A stretch of 64,000 bases of DNA from Ipomoea triloba (GCF_003576645.1 NC_044922.1:21222680-21286679), one strand, 5' to 3'. Counted from the stretch's first letter, positions 1 through 10,948 are shown. Notes: generated by a model not told the origin, from the sequence alone. Program-made: numbers and translations.

Positions 1-327
1 GGGAGAAAATCAGCAACGAAGTCCAAAGACTTTCAAGGAGAGAACTATCCAGAATCAACGAAGGGTGAACAGATTGCGGAGCTTCCTGATAATCCAAGCA
101 AGCATCCTATTCCCATCCAAGGTGAATGGATCCCCAAATGCGAGGAGATCCACAACGATGGGATACTGGAGTCAGGAAAAGAGTCTTGCACAAGTGGGAC
201 TCCTACCGCTGCACATTCTGGAAAAGGACCTCCCTCAACCAAATGGAGAACCAAGGGAAAGGGAGATGAAGCCTGTGAGGAAGGCAGCAGCGGAGAGAAG
301 AACAAGAAGGGGAGTAGCCACCTCTAG
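1..327 (+). CDS. C-terminal end of an ORF entering from upstream, retroelement-like, unrecognised
   Basis: Frame 1 is open from the first base to a TAG ending at 327, giving about 108 residues with no start codon, so it is probably the tail of a longer ORF that begins outside the window. The translation is polar and rich in Lys, Glu, Ser and Gly, with a basic C-terminus (KNKKGSSHL). I see no catalytic or zinc motif. Position suggests the last part of a gag-like or other retroelement protein lying 5' of the ORF1-like gene at 1365, but this is inference; it could also be chance open frame. A competing frame (65-364) is also open, which lowers confidence. Confidence 0.35.
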   Translation, partial: GRKSATKSKDFQGENYPESTKGEQIAELPDNPSKHPIPIQGEWIPKCEEIHNDGILESGKESCTSGTPTAAHSGKGPPSTKWRTKGKGDEACEEGSSGEKNKKGSSHL

Positions 328-1053
328 GTCTGTTATTAGGAGAAATAGGACTTTAGATGGCTAGTTCCTGTTCTAACGATAGATTCCTATTAGGCTATCC
401 AAGGCCAAACAAAAGTTTCTATGGAATCTATTAGGATATTGATTCATATGTAATGTTTTCGAAAATCACTAAATGAACTTAAGGAAATGTTCCAAGTGAT
501 ATCTTTTGATGAATCAATCTTGTCTCCGTATCGCAATCTGTGTTCGAAAGGTAGTTCGAGAGGAACATGTTCAGTTTGCCTTTTTGTGTTATGTCTCGAA
601 GAAGGGGAGTTCGAGAGATCACTTCAAAAGATATCAAACTGACTATCTACGTATCTCTAAATGGAGGAATAAGGAGGGTTAGGGATCGATCACTCAGGGG
701 GAAGATCCTTAAACTAGCAAAATCGAGAGTTTACCTTCGAGAGGTAAAACTAATGAGCTCAACGGATATATGTGGAATGGCTAACTTTGGGCATTAATGT
801 TAGCCACGTGGTCTTCGGTTAATGACGGTTTTTCCGCTCTTAAAGGCATTATCTTGATAAGTGGGAGCATGCTTATATAAATATCATCTCTTTATATCCC
901 ACTATCCAAAACCGTATTATATATTACCAAAATACCCTTACCATATCTTATATACATAACCGTTATAAAGGGTATTTCTGACCTTTAAATTCTTTTAAAT
1001 TAACCGGGATCCCTTTTTCGGGTCAAGCTCTCAACCCTACCCATATATCCAAC
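328..1053. other. Non-coding stretch upstream of the ORF1-like gene
   Basis: No supported gene. The sequence carries several copies of a TTCGAGAG word (about 552, 610 and 736) that recurs in the downstream ORF and in unrelated elements of this window, and a TATA-like box near 872. It is probably the untranslated leader or internal spacer of a retroelement. Confidence 0.4.
870..881 (+). promoter_or_regulatory. TATA-like box upstream of ORF1-like gene
   Basis: CTTATATAAAT about 490 bp before the ATG at 1365 (about 300 bp once the unmerged overlap around the N run is discounted). Placement is compatible with a promoter for the 1365 ORF; there is no other support. Confidence 0.3.
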
Positions 1054-1237
1054 NNNNNNNNNNNNNNNNNNNNNNNNNNNNNNNNNNNNNNNNNNNNNNN
1101 NNNNNNNNNNNNNNNNNNNNNNNNNNNNNNNNNNNNNNNNNNNNNNNNNNNNNNNNNNNNNNNNNNNNNNNNNNNNNNNNNNNNNNNNNNNNNNNCCTTT
1201 TTCGGGTCAAGCTCTCAACCCTACCCATATATCCAAC
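1012..1237. repeat. N run 1054-1195 with identical 42-bp flanks (unmerged contig overlap)
   Basis: The 42 bases at 1012-1053, just before the N run, are the same as the 42 bases at 1196-1237, just after it. This is what two overlapping contig ends look like when a scaffolder inserts an estimated gap instead of merging them. About 184 bp here are probably not in the genome. Confidence 0.8.
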
Positions 1238-1364
1238 TCGAATCCACATGATATAAAAGCCAAATTCTTCTTCCTTACCCGGATTCAAGCTCAAACCGAA
1301 TACCCAAAACCCCCAAATCCTAAACACTGTACACATTCCCTCCAAAACCTCAAATCTGTCAACT

Positions 1365-4300
1365 ATGGCGTTCGAATCCTCCACATCAACCTCATCTTCC
1401 GTCGCATATCAGAGGGAGTTGCGACACATTCGCACTCAGATCAAACAAGTCAAGGCGGGGAGTATCCTTGACAAAAACGGCTTCATCACCCACTCGTCAA
1501 ATCCAAAGATGGCGGAGAAAGTCCTGAAGAAGTTTGAGAAGGCAGGACTAATGAAATACATGACGCACGACTACCGAACCATTCACGACCTCGACTTCAC
1601 AGAATGGTTCGCAAATGCCAAGGTCACGAAGGGAAAAATAGAGAGTCGATTCAATGAGATTGATATCACGACCTCTGTTGGTGACCTCAGAGCGGCATTC
1701 GACTTCGCGACGTCGGAGGAGGCAGTCCAGCATCTCTCGGATTACGACCTAGACAAGCAAGCTTTTTGGAATAAAATCCGACTAGAGACTGCACCGCCCA
1801 GAGCATCCTCTGCCCTCCGCAAGTTCCACCTAAAGGAGAGGTTTGCTCTTGCTGCCGACCTTATAATGAAATTCGTGCTCGGCAAAGTGTCTGGAACTGA
1901 CGAAATCAATCTGGACATCCTCAAAATCCTCCACGCCATCTGGAACAACAACAAAATGGACTGGGCACATATCATCTTCAATTTTCTTCAACAGCAGGTG
2001 CAAAGCTCAGTCTCCAACACCAACCTGACGATCAGTAAAAAGGTTGGTTTCGGTTTTGTTGTTCAATATCTTCTAAGTTTGAAGGGCTTAGAACTGAGGG
2101 AAGGGCGAGAGATTCATCGGAATACCTATATGGGTAGGACTAAATCTCAAGCTCCAAAGGCTAAAGGTGTTAAGAGTGCACATTCTCCCTCGAAGCCTAA
2201 GGGAAGGGGCAAAAGGAAAGCCCCAGCCAAGGAGAAGGAATCTGATGATGAGCCTCTGGATACCCTGATCAAGAAGGTTGCCTTGCCAAAAAGGGCTAAG
2301 AAAGCCAAAACCATCGCCATCACTCAGATTCGAGAGGTAACACCCTCAGCTATCCAAGTACCATTCGAAGACAGGGCACAAGCCCAGGGGGAACCTCAGG
2401 CTACACTGGCCACTGAGGTTGAGAGAGTGCCCCCTACCAGGTCTCAGTCAGGAGCTTTATCTGTAAGTCTACATGCTGATGATGATGCTGAGGGTGCTGA
2501 TGAGTCTGTGGTCGAACCTCGAGAGGAGGTTCGAGAGATTGAAGGTACTGGGATCAGTGATCCAGTACAGACAGAAGTTGAGGAACCACGAGAGGTGGTT
2601 CGAGAGGTAACAGTGGAAGCTGCATCAGCAACAGNATTCGAAGACAGGGCACAAGCCCAGGGGGAACCTCAGGCTACACTGGCCACTGAGGTTGAGAGAG
2701 TGCCCCCTACCAGGTCTCAGTCAGGAGCTTTATCTGTAAGTCTACATGCTGATGATGATGCTGAGGGTGCTGATGAGTCTGTGGTCGAACCTCGAGAGGA
2801 GGTTCGAGAGATTGAAGGTACTGGGATCAGTGATCCAGTACAGACAGAAGTTGAGGAACCACGAGAGGTGGTTCGAGAGGTAACAGTGGAAGCTGCATCG
2901 GCAACAAAAATCCTATCTACTAGATCTCATGACTTTAATGATGATGCTACTACTCAGTTAGATCGCCGTGGTGAAGATGCAACAAGCCTAAGTGACTTCT
3001 CCAGGGTTCTTCGATGGATAAACTGGAGAACAGGCCCTTTTGATCAACTGATTGCACAAGCAGCAGATATGGAGGCTGAGGAGATGTTCGCGTTGAACTG
3101 GTTAAACCTCACAGAACTCCCAGCCAGTGAACTTCTGAACCTTGCCCATGAGATGCACGTAACCAGGAGAAATCTTGGTCGATCTGACAAGGGAAAGGGC
3201 ATAGTTGTTGATGCGCAAGAAGCTGAAGACGAGCCTGTAGTGGATCCTGAATTAGAAGCTCAATTTCAAGAAGATATNNNNNNNNNNNNNNNNNNNNNNN
3301 NNNNNNNNNNNNNNNNNNNNNNNNNNNNNNNNNNNNNNNNNNNNNNNNNNNNNNNNNNNNNNNNNNNNNNNNNNNNNNNNNNNNNNNNNNNNNNNNNNNN
3401 NNNNNNNNNNNNNNNNNNNNNNNNNNNNNNNNNNNNNNNNNNNNNNNNNNNNNNNNNNNNNNNCGAGCCTGTAGTGGATCCTGAATTAGAAGCTCAATTT
3501 CAAGAAGATATTAGGCTCGCCACTGCATTATCCTTGGGACATCAAGTAGAGGATACGAGAGGTCCAGGAGAGACCTCTAGGATTGCTCGAGAAGATTCTG
3601 AGAACCCAATACCAACAGCCGCAATCCCCTTGTCCCAATTAAATTTCTCTGCTCTGGACGAACAGGTAGCAGCTTCGAGAGGTGAATCCGAGACCTCTGA
3701 AGCACTTGAGGTGGCACCCAGCTCAGTCATACTGCTGCCAGCACCTGAGTCCACACCCTCGAATGACACCGATGAAGCACAGACAATTCGAGAGGGTGAA
3801 ATACCGTTGCTCCAACTCCCAGGTTTTCCCATCGATACGGAAAGAGAAAGGTGGAGTGCACCAGCTGCTCCTGAAACCATAGTGATTCCTGACTCACCTG
3901 AGCAAGCTGAGGTGCAATCTGATGAGCAACGAGAGCAAAATGTCCCAAGTCCTGCTGGTTCGAGAGGTACTGAGGAGGACGATGCGAACATCGAAGGTGG
4001 AAACAGGGAAGCACCTGTCGACACTTCGTCTCCAACCCCACCAGCAGAGAACCAAGTTCTCAGCACTGGTTCGAGAGGTGACGCTGAGGGGGAACTTCTA
4101 TTGGATGGAAACCGGGAAGCGTCCAATACCGAAGAACCCTCCCTGGCTGATCCACTCTCAACAGTCGCTGAAGCTGAGGCTCCAGGTTCGAGAGGTGAAG
4201 AGCAAGAAGTGATCCATCTCTCAGGTGGAAACCGGGAAGCGTCCAATCCCGAAGAACCCTCCCTGGCTGATCCACTCTCAACAGTCGCTGAAGCTGAGGC

Positions 4301-5321
4301 TCCAGGTTCGAGAGGTGAAGAGCAAGAAGTGATCCATCCCTCAGGTGGAAACCGGGAAGCGCCTGACATGGAGCTACCTTCGCGCTCTGAACCCAGTGTC
4401 CTTGCGACCCCTCAGACACTCAATCGAGAGGTGGACTCGCAACTGCAAGTCATGGGTGGAAATCTGGAAGCACCCAAGTCCCCTCCGATAAAAGGTACTT
4501 CTCACTTCTCTTCTTCTACTTCTGACTATGATCAACAGGCCGATGAAGCCTTCATTGGCGAAGTGCGTCAATTCATGGCTGATCAATCTCAGAAGATGGC
4601 TCAGCTTGAGAGGATACTCGCTGTTGTCCGCAATGCTGCAATGCCTACTGCTGGCACAAGTGACTCCCAAGGCCGTCATGCAGAACTTCTCGAACAGGCA
4701 GTATGGGCTGAGGATGCAGCACGGAAAGCTGTAGATGAAGCTGCTGTAGCTCGAGCAGAGGCTGCAAGTGCGAGAGCTGAATTAGCTGAGATACGAGCAG
4801 AGCTTCGAGCCTTCCAATATTCTAGTGAGCTTCGACAGGACGTAATCAAAGCACTACTCGATGATCTGTCGAACCAAGTGCCTGCCCAACTTCAAGCACT
4901 CTTCGAAGGCATGTCCACCCTCCTTTCCCGTACTGATGATGCCACCAAGGGGGAAAATACTCAGGAAAGGACATCAACAACTAGCAAGAAGAAAAGGGCA
5001 GCAAGTGAACCAGCTGGACCTCCTCCAAAAGTCCCAAAGACAATAAGCAAGGCAGTGGAGGAAGCCAAGAGGAAGGAGGATCTAAGGGTTCAGCGCACAA
5101 AAGAATTAGAGAAGCGAAGAGAAGAAGACAGAGAAAGAAAAAGGAAAAGGCAAGAACAACAAACAGAGAAAGAAAGAAAAGATGAACAAAAGATGATCGC
5201 CTTCAAGTTCGGAAATAGAGAAGACACCGAGCAAAGTCTCGTCCATCAGATCTTCAATCTGGTGAAGTATGTTGGAATGTCTATTCACAGCAACATGTCT
5301 CCAGAAGAATGTATCTACTAG
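1365..5321 (+). CDS. ORF1-like protein of a plant LTR retroelement ('putative plant transposon protein' type)
   Basis: ATG at 1365 opens a 1,318-codon ORF ending at TAG 5319-5321. Residues 1-250 form a folded-looking domain (motif order FTEWFANAKV, then WNNNKMDWAHIIF, then KKVGFGFVVQYLLSLKG) resembling the N-terminal domain of the 'putative plant transposon protein' family found on asterid LTR elements; I recall this family only generally. A Lys-rich basic stretch follows, then a long acidic, low-complexity region with GSRG/GNREA repeats, an Ala/Glu-rich heptad region (about 4690-4920) likely to form a coiled coil, and a highly charged Lys/Arg/Glu tail. No protease, reverse transcriptase or integrase motif is present, so this is a gag-like or accessory ORF. 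Two internal segments (273 and 234 bp) are probable assembly overlaps, so the real protein would be nearer 1,150 residues. The reading frame continues past the TAG. Confidence 0.65.
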   Translation: MAFESSTSTSSSVAYQRELRHIRTQIKQVKAGSILDKNGFITHSSNPKMAEKVLKKFEKAGLMKYMTHDYRTIHDLDFTEWFANAKVTKGKIESRFNEIDITTSVGDLRAAFDFATSEEAVQHLSDYDLDKQAFWNKIRLETAPPRASSALRKFHLKERFALAADLIMKFVLGKVSGTDEINLDILKILHAIWNNNKMDWAHIIFNFLQQQVQSSVSNTNLTISKKVGFGFVVQYLLSLKGLELREGREIHRNTYMGRTKSQAPKAKGVKSAHSPSKPKGRGKRKAPAKEKESDDEPLDTLIKKVALPKRAKKAKTIAITQIREVTPSAIQVPFEDRAQAQGEPQATLATEVERVPPTRSQSGALSVSLHADDDAEGADESVVEPREEVREIEGTGISDPVQTEVEEPREVVREVTVEAASATXFEDRAQAQGEPQATLATEVERVPPTRSQSGALSVSLHADDDAEGADESVVEPREEVREIEGTGISDPVQTEVEEPREVVREVTVEAASATKILSTRSHDFNDDATTQLDRRGEDATSLSDFSRVLRWINWRTGPFDQLIAQAADMEAEEMFALNWLNLTELPASELLNLAHEMHVTRRNLGRSDKGKGIVVDAQEAEDEPVVDPELEAQFQEDXXXXXXXXXXXXXXXXXXXXXXXXXXXXXXXXXXXXXXXXXXXXXXXXXXXXXXXXXXXXXXXEPVVDPELEAQFQEDIRLATALSLGHQVEDTRGPGETSRIAREDSENPIPTAAIPLSQLNFSALDEQVAASRGESETSEALEVAPSSVILLPAPESTPSNDTDEAQTIREGEIPLLQLPGFPIDTERERWSAPAAPETIVIPDSPEQAEVQSDEQREQNVPSPAGSRGTEEDDANIEGGNREAPVDTSSPTPPAENQVLSTGSRGDAEGELLLDGNREASNTEEPSLADPLSTVAEAEAPGSRGEEQEVIHLSGGNREASNPEEPSLADPLSTVAEAEAPGSRGEEQEVIHPSGGNREAPDMELPSRSEPSVLATPQTLNREVDSQLQVMGGNLEAPKSPPIKGTSHFSSSTSDYDQQADEAFIGEVRQFMADQSQKMAQLERILAVVRNAAMPTAGTSDSQGRHAELLEQAVWAEDAARKAVDEAAVARAEAASARAELAEIRAELRAFQYSSELRQDVIKALLDDLSNQVPAQLQALFEGMSTLLSRTDDATKGENTQERTSTTSKKKRAASEPAGPPPKVPKTISKAVEEAKRKEDLRVQRTKELEKRREEDRERKRKRQEQQTEKERKDEQKMIAFKFGNREDTEQSLVHQIFNLVKYVGMSIHSNMSPEECIY
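2363..2907 (+). repeat. 273-bp direct repeat joined by a single N at 2635
   Basis: 2363-2634 and 2636-2907 are nearly identical (differences such as CATCAGCAACAG versus CATCGGCAACAA at the end). The repeat is in frame (91 codons), so it inflates the ORF1-like protein without a stop. The N exactly at the junction points to a failed contig merge, possibly of two alleles, rather than a biological tandem duplication. Confidence 0.8.
3230..3511 (+). repeat. N run 3278-3463 with identical 48-bp flanks
   Basis: 3230-3277 and 3464-3511 are the same 48 bases, separated by 186 N. The offset (234 bp, 78 codons) happens to keep frame. This is an unmerged overlap inside the ORF1-like gene. Confidence 0.8.
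4107..4346 (+). repeat. 120-bp tandem repeat (40 aa) in the acidic region of the ORF1-like protein
   Basis: Two adjacent 120-bp copies (4107-4226 and 4227-4346) differ at only a few positions; a third partial unit begins at 4347. Each encodes GGNREAS... followed by ...APGSRGEEQEV. Degenerate forms of the same GSRG/GNREA unit run from about 3955, so the region has grown by tandem duplication. No N is present, so this one is likely real. Confidence 0.8.
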
Positions 5322-5480
5322 TGGAAGAACGAAGTAATTGAAGGTGAGTTTGTTGGGGAGGCATTTAGAAACTACCTATTCTTCCATGTCACAGATGACT
5401 ATCTGAGCTTGGTAGACACAAAAAACCCCATCAAGACACGAGAAGCAATCAACAAGAAGATTCGAGCAAACAAGAAGTAA
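5322..5480 (+). pseudogene. In-frame continuation of the ORF1-like protein past an amber codon
   Basis: Immediately after TAG at 5319-5321 the same frame stays open for 52 codons to TAA at 5478-5480. The segment (starting WKNEVIEGEFVGEAF) is compositionally ordinary protein, with aromatic residues and mixed charge, rather than 3' UTR. The simplest reading is that a CAG glutamine codon mutated to TAG. Programmed amber readthrough, as in some retroelements, is the alternative. Confidence 0.55.
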
Positions 5481-6105
5481 GCTCTCGTAGTCCATAACTC
5501 TTTCTTGATCATNNNNNNNNNNNNNNNNNNNNNNNNNNNNNNNNNNNNNNNNNNNNNNNNNNNNNNNNNNNNNNNNNNNNNNNNNNNNNNNNNNNNNNNN
5601 NNNNNNNNNNNNNNNNNNNNNNNNNNNNNNNNNNNNNNNNNNNNNNNNNNNNNNNNNNNNNNNNNNNNNNNNNNNNNNNNNNNNNNNNNNNNNNNNNNNN
5701 NNNNNNNNNNNNNNNNNNNNNNNNNNNNNNNNNNNNNNNNNNNNNNNNNNNNNNNNNNNNNNNNNNNNNNNNNNNNNNNNNNNNNNNNNNNNNNNNNNNN
5801 NNNNNNNNNNNNNNNNNNNNNNNNNNNNNNNNNNNNNNNNNNNNNNNNNNNNNNNNNNNNNNNNNNNNNNNNNNNNNNNNNNNNNNNNNNNNNNNNNNNN
5901 NNNNNNNNNNNNNNNNNNNNNNNNNNNNNNNNNNNNNNNNNNNNNNNNNNNNNNNNNNNNNNNNNNNNNNNNNNNNNNNNNNNNNNNNNNNNNNNNNNNN
6001 NNNNNNNNNNNNNNNNNNNNNNNNNNNNNNNNNNNNNNNNNNNNNNNNNNNNNNNNNNNNNNNNNNNNNNNNNNNNNNNNNNNNNNNNNNNNNNNNNNNN
6101 NNNNN
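5481..6105. other. Spacer and 593-bp N gap
   Basis: Only 32 bases follow the ORF before the gap at 5513-6105. The gap lies where the missing 3' part of the minus-strand family-B LTR should be: the plus copy at 11541-13306 extends 563 bp beyond the point matching 6106, close to the gap size. Confidence 0.5.
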
Positions 6106-7116
6106 AACGAGGATCAATGGGAATTTAAAAAGAGTAACTTTTACCAAAAGTAGCAAGTGGAGCATGGACTCAAGAAAGTGGATTATGGAATATCCACTAC
6201 CAAACAAAAGGTTCAAGTTACAAGACCACCACTCCATGAAAAATGCTGAAAAGATGCAAGTCCCATACACAGCATGGGAGACAAATTTCAAACGGAATAA
6301 TTTTCCCTCCAACGGAATTATTCCTTAACTCTCATATAAAAAGGACGTGAAGACACAAGTTAAAAAAAAAAAAAAAGGGGAAATTTTCGTAAGAAGTCGG
6401 TTCAATTCGAAAATCTTAAGAGGTGTCTGCTCAGAACGTTCAAAAGTGCAAGTGCTCAACTTGGAATATCATCCTGATATTCAAAACAGCGAGAAAAACA
6501 CATCTTAGTGTTTGAGAGAGTTACAAAGCTTAAACTGTTATACATCTAGAAGGTGATCGAAGCTGCCCTACATCGACATTGATACAACGATAGCTTCTGG
6601 TCAGATTGGAGCTTGTTACACTCAACTGTGACAACCAAAGGTCCTTGCTTTGGATTAAGCAAGAAGAGGCGGAGTAACCTGGCAGCTGTCTAGTGAAGAT
6701 CCTGAGGCTTGAGGCGGGCTTGGTGATCAAAGCTCAAGTGCTCGACATTGTACTAAAAAGGGAAGTTTTAGTGCAATCCTTCCAGGGAGTTTCTGGAAGA
6801 AGAGTGGATGTAGGCGGGTTGGCCGAACCACTTAAAAATCTCTCTCGCATTTACTTTCTGTTTTTATCTCTCGCTATCTAACTCTCGAACTGCACTGCAT
6901 TTAACCGCACCTCTCGAACTAACTCAAACTCGTGCTAACTAAAAGGGGATAACCTTTCCGCTGCGCATAAAACTTTGTCTTCATCTTGTGAGGTATCGGA
7001 CCTAAACATCCTAAGTCCAATACACACGAGAAGTCGAAAAAGATTTGCAAAATCTTATACAAGTCTATTCACCCCCCCCCCCTCTAGACTTGTACCCCAT
7101 CCCCTTGGGACCAACA
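6106..7116 (-). mobile_element. Solo LTR family B, minus strand, 3' part lost in the gap
   Basis: This segment is the reverse complement of 11541-12743. Read on the minus strand it begins TGTTGGTCCCAAGGGGATGG at 7116, a typical LTR start, and runs into the N gap at 6105. It lacks the internal tandem duplication present near 11960-12120 in the plus copy. No coding region or primer binding site adjoins it, so it is a solo or truncated LTR. Confidence 0.7.
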
Positions 7117-8217
7117 ACTGTAACACCCCAATTTTCAACTCTTACATTTATTACAAAATCCGTAATAAAACGCTGCGGAAGATTACATCTTATCAGCAGA
7201 AAACTGGGTGCTACCGCCACACCTAGAGTGAATTCTATCACCTCTTTGACAACCTCTACTCTAAGTGCAAAGGCTAAACTTACAACATCAATATACAACA
7301 TCAACATCAAACTTAATACATATGGAAATAATTCTTCTAGGGTGTCTATTCTAGGATAGAGTAGACCTCAACCTGTAGCTCCATCCTATTCAGAGCTCAT
7401 CGGGCTACAAGGGCCCACGCTACACTGCATCTGATAAGGAAAACACATCGAAGTGTATTTAGCACGACGGCTAAGTAAGGGAATCCGTTGTCACTTAAAA
7501 GTAGACAAAGGTTTGAAAACATAAATACTTTGAAGGTTCGTAAAGTTTTTACCCATGATTTGAAAATCTACCTGCAACCAAATGATTCATAGATAGTATA
7601 GTAGTGTATACACGTTAAATCATGTAAAGCTTTTCTCAAATAAGAATAATGGCATAGCAGCCGCTCAAAATCATTTTCATGTCTTTCAGACGAATTTGCA
7701 AACCTTCTCATTTCCAGGAATTTCATCATTTTCACGATACACGCGTGAATTTTCACAACCATACTTGACATCTTCACAATATCCCATTTCTCAGACATCA
7801 CTCGACTAGTTTCTTGGAACTAGTATCACATATCTCATCATAGTCATTGATTCAACCATTACTTGTGAAAACTCGACTTAGTTTCATTTCAAAGTATGAG
7901 GCCTTATAGGAAATGTTGAATATTCCTTGTCGTTGACCGATTAAACCTGGAACATGGGCTTGCGGTCATTACCCAAGTTCTCTTCTCGGTCCCTTGGACG
8001 ATGGTTCATTAGAATGGCCCCTAGTGTGACCCCGCCTAGGTCCATTAAAATGACACCAACCCGAAGACGACGGAGTCAATACGCTTAAGTGTGCACACCC
8101 CCACAGTCTAGCCATACATGAGTGACGTAGAGACTCGGCGAATAGACTTCGCCCAAGTACGAATACAACCGTACATATTTCAATGACAACCTTCGGTAAT
8201 TATAGCCCGAGGTAAAA

Positions 8218-8905
8218 NNNNNNNNNNNNNNNNNNNNNNNNNNNNNNNNNNNNNNNNNNNNNNNNNNNNNNNNNNNNNNNNNNNNNNNNNNNNNNNNNNN
8301 NNNNNNNNNNNNNNNNNNNNNNNNNNNNNNNNNNNNNNNNNNNNNNNNNNNNNNNNNNNNNNNNNNNNNNNNNNNNNNNNNNNNNNNNNNNNNNNNNNNN
8401 NNNNNNNNNNNNNNNNNNNNNNNNNNNNNNNNNNNNNNNNNNNNNNNNNNNNNNNNNNNNNNNNNNNNNNNNNNNNNNNNNNNNNNNNNNNNNNNNNNNN
8501 NNNNNNNNNNNNNNNNNNNNNNNNNNNNNNNNNNNNNNNNNNNNNNNNNNNNNNNNNNNNNNNNNNNNNNNNNNNNNNNNNNNNNNNNNNNNNNNNNNNN
8601 NNNNNNNNNNNNNNNNNNNNNNNNNNNNNNNNNNNNNNNNNNNNNNNNNNNNNNNNNNNNNNNNNNNNNNNNNNNNNNNNNNNNNNNNNNNNNNNNNNNN
8701 NNNNNNNNNNNNNNNNNNNNNNNNNNNNNNNNNNNNNNNNNNNNNNNNNNNNNNNNNNNNNNNNNNNNNNNNNNNNNNNNNNNNNNNNNNNNNNNNNNNN
8801 NNNNNNNNNNNNNNNNNNNNNNNNNNNNNNNNNNNNNNNNNNNNNNNNNNNNNNNNNNNNNNNNNNNNNNNNNNNNNNNNNNNNNNNNNNNNNNNNNNNN
8901 NNNNN
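8218..8905. other. N gap, 688 bp
   Basis: Unsequenced. I see no repeated flanks, unlike the other gaps, so this may be a true gap inside the family-A LTR. Open frames spanning it are artefacts. Confidence 0.9.
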
Positions 8906-9537
8906 CCAAATCACCATAATTAATCATTAAGTACTCTTAATCATCACCTTAATCCACCATCATTAATTAACAAAATTCATTATTGCCCATAAATCACCAT
9001 TAAACTTTAAGTACCCCTTAAATCCATCGTTAATATACTCATAAGCTATTAATCATCCAAGAACCACCATCTCATAATCTATTTGCCAACATCCATATTC
9101 ATAACAACTTTAACAACACCATTAATGAGAACTCACCAACACAACATTTTGTACATATATATTATGAAAAATACAATTACATATATATTATACATACCAC
9201 ATGTACATAACAATTTTACTTAGATCTCATCATATTTCAACCAAACAATCAATTATCCAATTTCAAGTGACTAAACCGACTTAAGGGATTCCTTACCTTC
9301 CGGGAGTGTGCTAATACGGTAGGATGAATCTTGAGTCTTTTCCCCAAACTTCACCTTAAAGCCCTAAGATTCCACCAACAACATAACACAATATGTAAGA
9401 AATCTTAACTTAGATTCATGTTCTAGGAGGAAAAATAAAGCTATTTACCGAATATAATTGAAGTTTTACCGAATAGTTTGAGAGATCTATGAAGAACTTG
9501 GCTATGGAAGCTAGCTTTAATGGAGGAAAAATGGTGA

Positions 9538-9784
<247 letters not shown>

Positions 9785-9864
9785 GAAATTGGAAGAGAAT
9801 GAAGAAATGAAATGTCTTCATTTGATTCCTATCACATATATATATATACGTGATATCATATATA

Positions 9865-9867
<3 letters not shown>

Positions 9868-9907
<40 letters not shown>

Positions 9908-9963
9908 TATGGGATGCTTATCCATTCATATATATAATAATAATATTAATAATAATAATAATA
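9868..9963 (+). repeat. (AAT)n microsatellites
   Basis: Two AAT/ATA arrays (about 9868-9905 and 9934-9963) separated by a short TATATA-rich spacer, inside LTR family A. Confidence 0.9.
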
Positions 9964-9994
9964 AAATATAGATGAAGAAATGTGGTAGAGAAAG

Positions 9995-10948
9995 TGACAC
10001 TTGTCAAAATCTTGTGGTTCCAAAAATAAAAATCTTCCAACTTATCAGTTGTGGTCCAAACAGATAAAGTTTAGGTGGAAAATAATTTAAATAGGAAGAA
10101 TTTTGAAACCAAAAATTTATCCCAGACAAAACCTCAAAATTGGGCTAGGTTCGGTACACCGCGAAATTTAGCGATGCTACGATCAAAATAAATTTTCACT
10201 CTTATAGCCCGTCCAATTTCAACTTAACTAAGCAGGAAGTTCATACTTAGTCATAATATGCATAATCATCCATTTCCTAGGAAATCCGAGCTGAAAATTC
10301 GTTCCTTAAAAATTTTACGGTTCGCGACCGGTACGTATGATCTCAGCTTAATAACAACTATACTCCCTTATAAAAATTCCTTTGAAGCATCGGGAGATCA
10401 TCTTATGAATTTCATAGCCTAAAGACATATTTTTCGAACCTTAGTCTTATAGGAATAGGCGAGGGGTTACANGACACTTGTCAAAATCTTGTGGTTCCAA
10501 AAATAAAAATCTTCCAACTTATCAGTTGTGGTCCAAACAGATAAAGTTTAGGTGGAAAATAATTTAAATAGGAAGAATTTTGAAACCAAAAATTTATCCC
10601 AGACAAAACCTCAAAATTGGGCTAGGTTCGGTACACCGCGAAATTTAGCGATGCTACGATCAAAATAAATTTTCACTCTTATAGCCCGTCCAATTTCAAC
10701 TTAACTAAGCAGGAAGTTCATACTTAGTCATAATATGCATAATCATCCATTTCCTAGGAAATCCGAGCTGAAAATTCGTTCCTTAAAAATTTTACGGTTC
10801 GCGACCGGTACGTATGATCGCAGCTTAATAACAACTATACTCCCTTATAAAAATTCCTTTGAAGCATCGGGAGATCATCTTATGAATTTCATAGCCTAAA
10901 GACATATTTTTCGAACCTTAGTCTTATAGGAATAGGCGAGGGGTTACA
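9995..10948 (+). repeat. About 477-bp direct repeat joined by a single N at 10472
   Basis: 9995-10471 and 10473-10948 are nearly identical; a visible difference is GATCTCAGC versus GATCGCAGC, and the two copies differ by 1 bp in length. Both end at the LTR terminus GGGGTTACA. The N at the junction suggests an unmerged overlap, possibly allelic. Confidence 0.8.

Noticed and set aside
3542..4419. Long antisense ORFs over the ORF1-like gene
   Set aside because: Shadows of the repetitive plus-strand coding sequence; no family match or independent signal.
5505..6312. ORFs spanning the 593-bp N gap
   Set aside because: Mostly unknown residues; the sequenced parts are LTR DNA.
7045..7359. ORF across the LTR B/LTR A junction
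   Set aside because: Spans two mobile-element ends; composition not coding.
8085..8927. ORFs spanning the 688-bp N gap
   Set aside because: Open only because N has no stops; flanks are non-coding LTR sequence.
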